Shown here: positions 62,220-64,000 of the stretch, in pieces
Numbering within the stretch: the first letter of the stretch is position 1
Layout of the letters: each line of letters opens with the position of its first letter
Assembly (NCBI RefSeq): GCF_000698555.1
Contig: NZ_JFHE01000001.1
Coordinates: forward strand, 372,001 to 436,000
Direction of reading: 5' to 3'
DNA length: 64,000 bases
Source: Caballeronia grimmiae
GTDB lineage: Bacteria; Pseudomonadota; Gammaproteobacteria; Burkholderiales; Burkholderiaceae
Translations under genes and position numbers: made by a program
Notes under the pieces: generated by a model
The model's input: only the letters and a program-made list of their open reading frames with translations
Databases searched by the model: none
Told to the model about the DNA's origin: nothing

Positions 62220-62238
62220 CGGACCAAGATGGTCCGGC
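62220..62238 (-). promoter_or_regulatory. Candidate operator upstream of manC
   Basis: A perfect inverted repeat CCGGACCA-aga-TGGTCCGG (8-bp arms, 62220-62238) lies about 70-90 bases ahead of the manC ATG in the 192-base gap behind the GlxA-like regulator gene. No U-tract follows, so it does not look like a terminator. A regulator-binding site is plausible. Confidence 0.5.
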
Positions 62239-62340
62239 CAAATGTTCGACGCTTTACGCCACCCCTGTCCGGTACCCCACACAGAGGGACGCTGGTGCTT
62301 CGGCCTTGCTGTCTCCTGGCCCTTCTGACGCGTCCGGCTC

Positions 62341-63342
62341 TCAGCCGTTTGCCTCGCGCCGGCTTTGCATCCGGTATTCGGTCGGCGAAATCAGAAGGCG
62401 CTTGCGGAAAATCTTGGCGAGCCTGTCGCCGTTGCCCATGCCGCTTCTGCGCGCGATCTTGTCCACCGGCAACTCCGAGTCGGTGAGCAGCGCGCAGGTC
62501 ACGGCAAGGCGTGCCTGCAGCAGATAATCGGATGGCGTGATGCCCATCTCGATCTTGAAGCGGCGCAGGAAGTTGCGCTCGCTCATCGCGGCGACTTGCG
62601 CCGCATCGACGACGGAGATCGGCCGCTCGCAGTTGTCCTGGAGCCACCGCGCCGCCGCGCGAATCTTGTCGCCCGCCGATGCCGCGCCGCTGTCGCCGAG
62701 AATCGACACGAGCTTCGCGGCAGAGCCGGGCATGAGACGTTCGGCCACGCTGCGCGAGATGTCGAGTCCGAGATCTCGCTTCACGATCATCAACGCGCCC
62801 TTCATCGATTCGTAGCGATCGCCGCCTTCGCCCGATTGCTCGTCGCGCACGAGCGGCATGATCGCGTTGCCATAGCGGGCCTGCGCATCGTGTGCGTAAC
62901 CGATGCCCGCCGCCTCCAGCACCTTGCGGCCTTCGGAGATCGACTTGATCGCCGTGGTCTTGCCGTTCACGCGGCGCAGCCATTCGACGATGCGATCGTC
63001 CTTCGCGGCTTCCTCGGCGCCGCGTCCGCCAGCGACGAAGAGCGCATCGAAGCCGCCGTAGTGGCGTGCGTCGAGACCGTCGGTCCAGACACGCACCGAC
63101 GACGAGCACGCGACGTTGCCGCCTTCGACGGAGAGGAAGCGCACGTCATAGGTGCAGTCGGCTTTCGCCTTGGCCGACGACAGTTCATTGGCCATGTGAA
63201 AGACTTCAGCGACGATTCCCGCACCCAGTAGCGAGAATCCGTCGAACAGCAAAATCGCAATCCGTTTCACCTCTGCCTGCGACGGTCTCGTCGAGGGAGG
63301 CATCCAACCCATCACTGCGGGTTCGAGAGTGGCGTAAGGCAT
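62341..63342 (-). CDS. GlxA-family transcriptional regulator (DJ-1/PfpI plus AraC HTH)
   Basis: The 333-residue regulator has an N-terminal DJ-1/PfpI-like domain (RIAILLFDGFSLLGAGIVAE, DALFVAGGRGAEEA) to about residue 190. A C-terminal AraC-type double HTH follows with VAAMSERNFLRRFKIEMGIT and KIARRSGMGNGDRLAKIFRK. The nucleophile-elbow Cys common in catalytic PfpI proteins is replaced by Gly/Arg, so the domain probably senses a ligand. The start at 63342 has AGAGG 6 bases upstream. It lies directly upstream of manC on the same strand, a likely EPS regulator (inference). Confidence 0.92.
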   Translation of the reverse strand: MPYATLEPAVMGWMPPSTRPSQAEVKRIAILLFDGFSLLGAGIVAEVFHMANELSSAKAKADCTYDVRFLSVEGGNVACSSSVRVWTDGLDARHYGGFDALFVAGGRGAEEAAKDDRIVEWLRRVNGKTTAIKSISEGRKVLEAAGIGYAHDAQARYGNAIMPLVRDEQSGEGGDRYESMKGALMIVKRDLGLDISRSVAERLMPGSAAKLVSILGDSGAASAGDKIRAAARWLQDNCERPISVVDAAQVAAMSERNFLRRFKIEMGITPSDYLLQARLAVTCALLTDSELPVDKIARRSGMGNGDRLAKIFRKRLLISPTEYRMQSRREANG

Positions 63343-64000
63343 GGTCATCCTCTGCAGCTTTGTTTCCAGGGTGCGGAAGAGTTACTCGGCCATTGCATTG
63401 CATCAAGGCGTTCCCGAACTTCGCCGGGTTGCCGTGACCGATGGGAACGAGAGGTTGGCGGAATCGTCTCCGCTGGTGTGAATAATAAGCAGACAATGTT
63501 TTCCGTGGGTTCGATTTTCGCGCTTAAACCACAAAATCTGTTCGGTTATGAGGCTGACCGCACATTGATATCCATGTCCGCATTCGGTTTGAGCGTCTTT
63601 CAATGCCTATTGCCCGAGTTTCAATATTTCTTCATACGAACGGTCGATCTGTTCGCCAATGCCGTATGGCTTCTTTTCCGTGCGGTTCCACGCTCAAACC
63701 GCCAGAAGCCCTGTCGCACGGCCTTGTGCGGTCAAACGAACCAATCAGCGCTTTTCAACGGCCCGTTTCAAAATGATTCACCGGTGAAACATCAGCCGCT
63801 TCAAAGCTGGGCGTTCGCACGCGTTGAATCGGCAATTTTTGGATTATCGCCGGTAAGATTTTGATACAGACACCGGCGCTACCAGACCGCCGAGTAAATC
63901 CGAAATCCGTTGATTTATTAATCGCCGTTTAATGTCGATTTAATTCAACGAATGCGAATCAGCGGTTCTTTAATAACACCACGACTATTTATTCACGGAC
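63343..64000. other. AT-richer non-coding region at the right edge
   Basis: These 658 bases hold no gene I accept. Recurrent CAAAC / TTCAA words occur between 63515 and 63820. GCGGTT...AACCGC (63682-63702) and GTTTCA...TGAAAC (63765-63790) are inverted repeats. The last 120 bases are AT-rich (TTTATTAATCG-type) and may carry a promoter or silencer-binding site. A 128-codon frame at 63478-63864 is judged spurious. Confidence 0.5.
63765..63790. promoter_or_regulatory. Palindromic candidate operator
   Basis: A perfect 12-bp palindrome TTCACCGGTGAA (63777-63788) is overlapped by an outer pair GTTTCA (63765-63770) and TGAAAC (63785-63790). It lies about 420 bases upstream of the GlxA-like regulator start. 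Such dyads fit dimeric regulators; the identity is unknown. Confidence 0.4.

Noticed and set aside
63478..63864. 128-codon frame at the right edge
   Set aside because: No Shine-Dalgarno or motifs. The composition follows AT-richer intergenic DNA with palindromes. Low but not zero chance of being real.

Overview
The window looks like a chromosome segment from a Burkholderiaceae bacterium, most likely Caballeronia or Paraburkholderia (inference). The signs are high GC with GC-ending codons, a complete urea-uptake and urease locus, a Kdo-to-Ko hydroxylase between the inner-core LPS transferases, and a colanic-acid-like exopolysaccharide locus. No tRNA, rRNA, CRISPR array, transposase or phage gene was seen.

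Layout. 1-6.3 kb: housekeeping and catabolic genes (COG3146 N-acyltransferase, GIY-YIG protein, ppa, aldehyde dehydrogenase, SDR dehydrogenase, MFS permease). 6.3-19.3 kb: urea import (urtABCDE) and urease (ureDABCEFG), all on the plus strand. A good sigma-54 promoter with NtrC-like sites lies ahead of urtA. Two inverted pairs of a roughly 200-270 bp dispersed repeat sit ahead of urtA and between urtD and urtE. 19.7-24.3 kb: an orphan methyltransferase, a broken phospholipase-D/cardiolipin-synthase-like pseudogene, and a minus-strand inner-core LPS group (waaC, kdoO, waaA). 24.6-30.1 kb: a chaperone-usher fimbrial operon on the minus strand (major subunit, chaperone, usher, tip adhesin). 30.6-37.9 kb: a phosphomannomutase/phosphoglucomutase, divergent from a short surface-glycan operon (flippase, two glycosyltransferases, galE, WecA-like initiating transferase).

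37.9-63.3 kb: a mosaic exopolysaccharide locus. Its core minus-strand operon runs from right to left as manC, a WcaJ-type initiating transferase, Wza, Wzc, gmd, fcl, a GT4 and a WcaI-like transferase. The order predicts GDP-mannose made by ManC, converted to GDP-L-fucose by Gmd and Fcl, assembled on a WcaJ-primed lipid carrier, flipped by Wzx, polymerised by Wzy and exported by Wza/Wzc. Accessory genes on both strands add an acyltransferase, a WcaF-like acetyltransferase, a GMC oxidoreductase, more glycosyltransferases and two small envelope proteins without recognised function. A GlxA-type AraC regulator lies directly upstream of manC and is a plausible local regulator. The last 0.6 kb is AT-richer non-coding DNA with palindromes.

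The least ordinary features are the paired inverted repeats with a dyad-symmetric base skew around them, the hairpins in the EPS operon gaps, and the GMC oxidoreductase and orphan exported protein inside the EPS locus. Start sites were chosen by hand from Shine-Dalgarno spacing and remembered family N-termini. No database search was possible.
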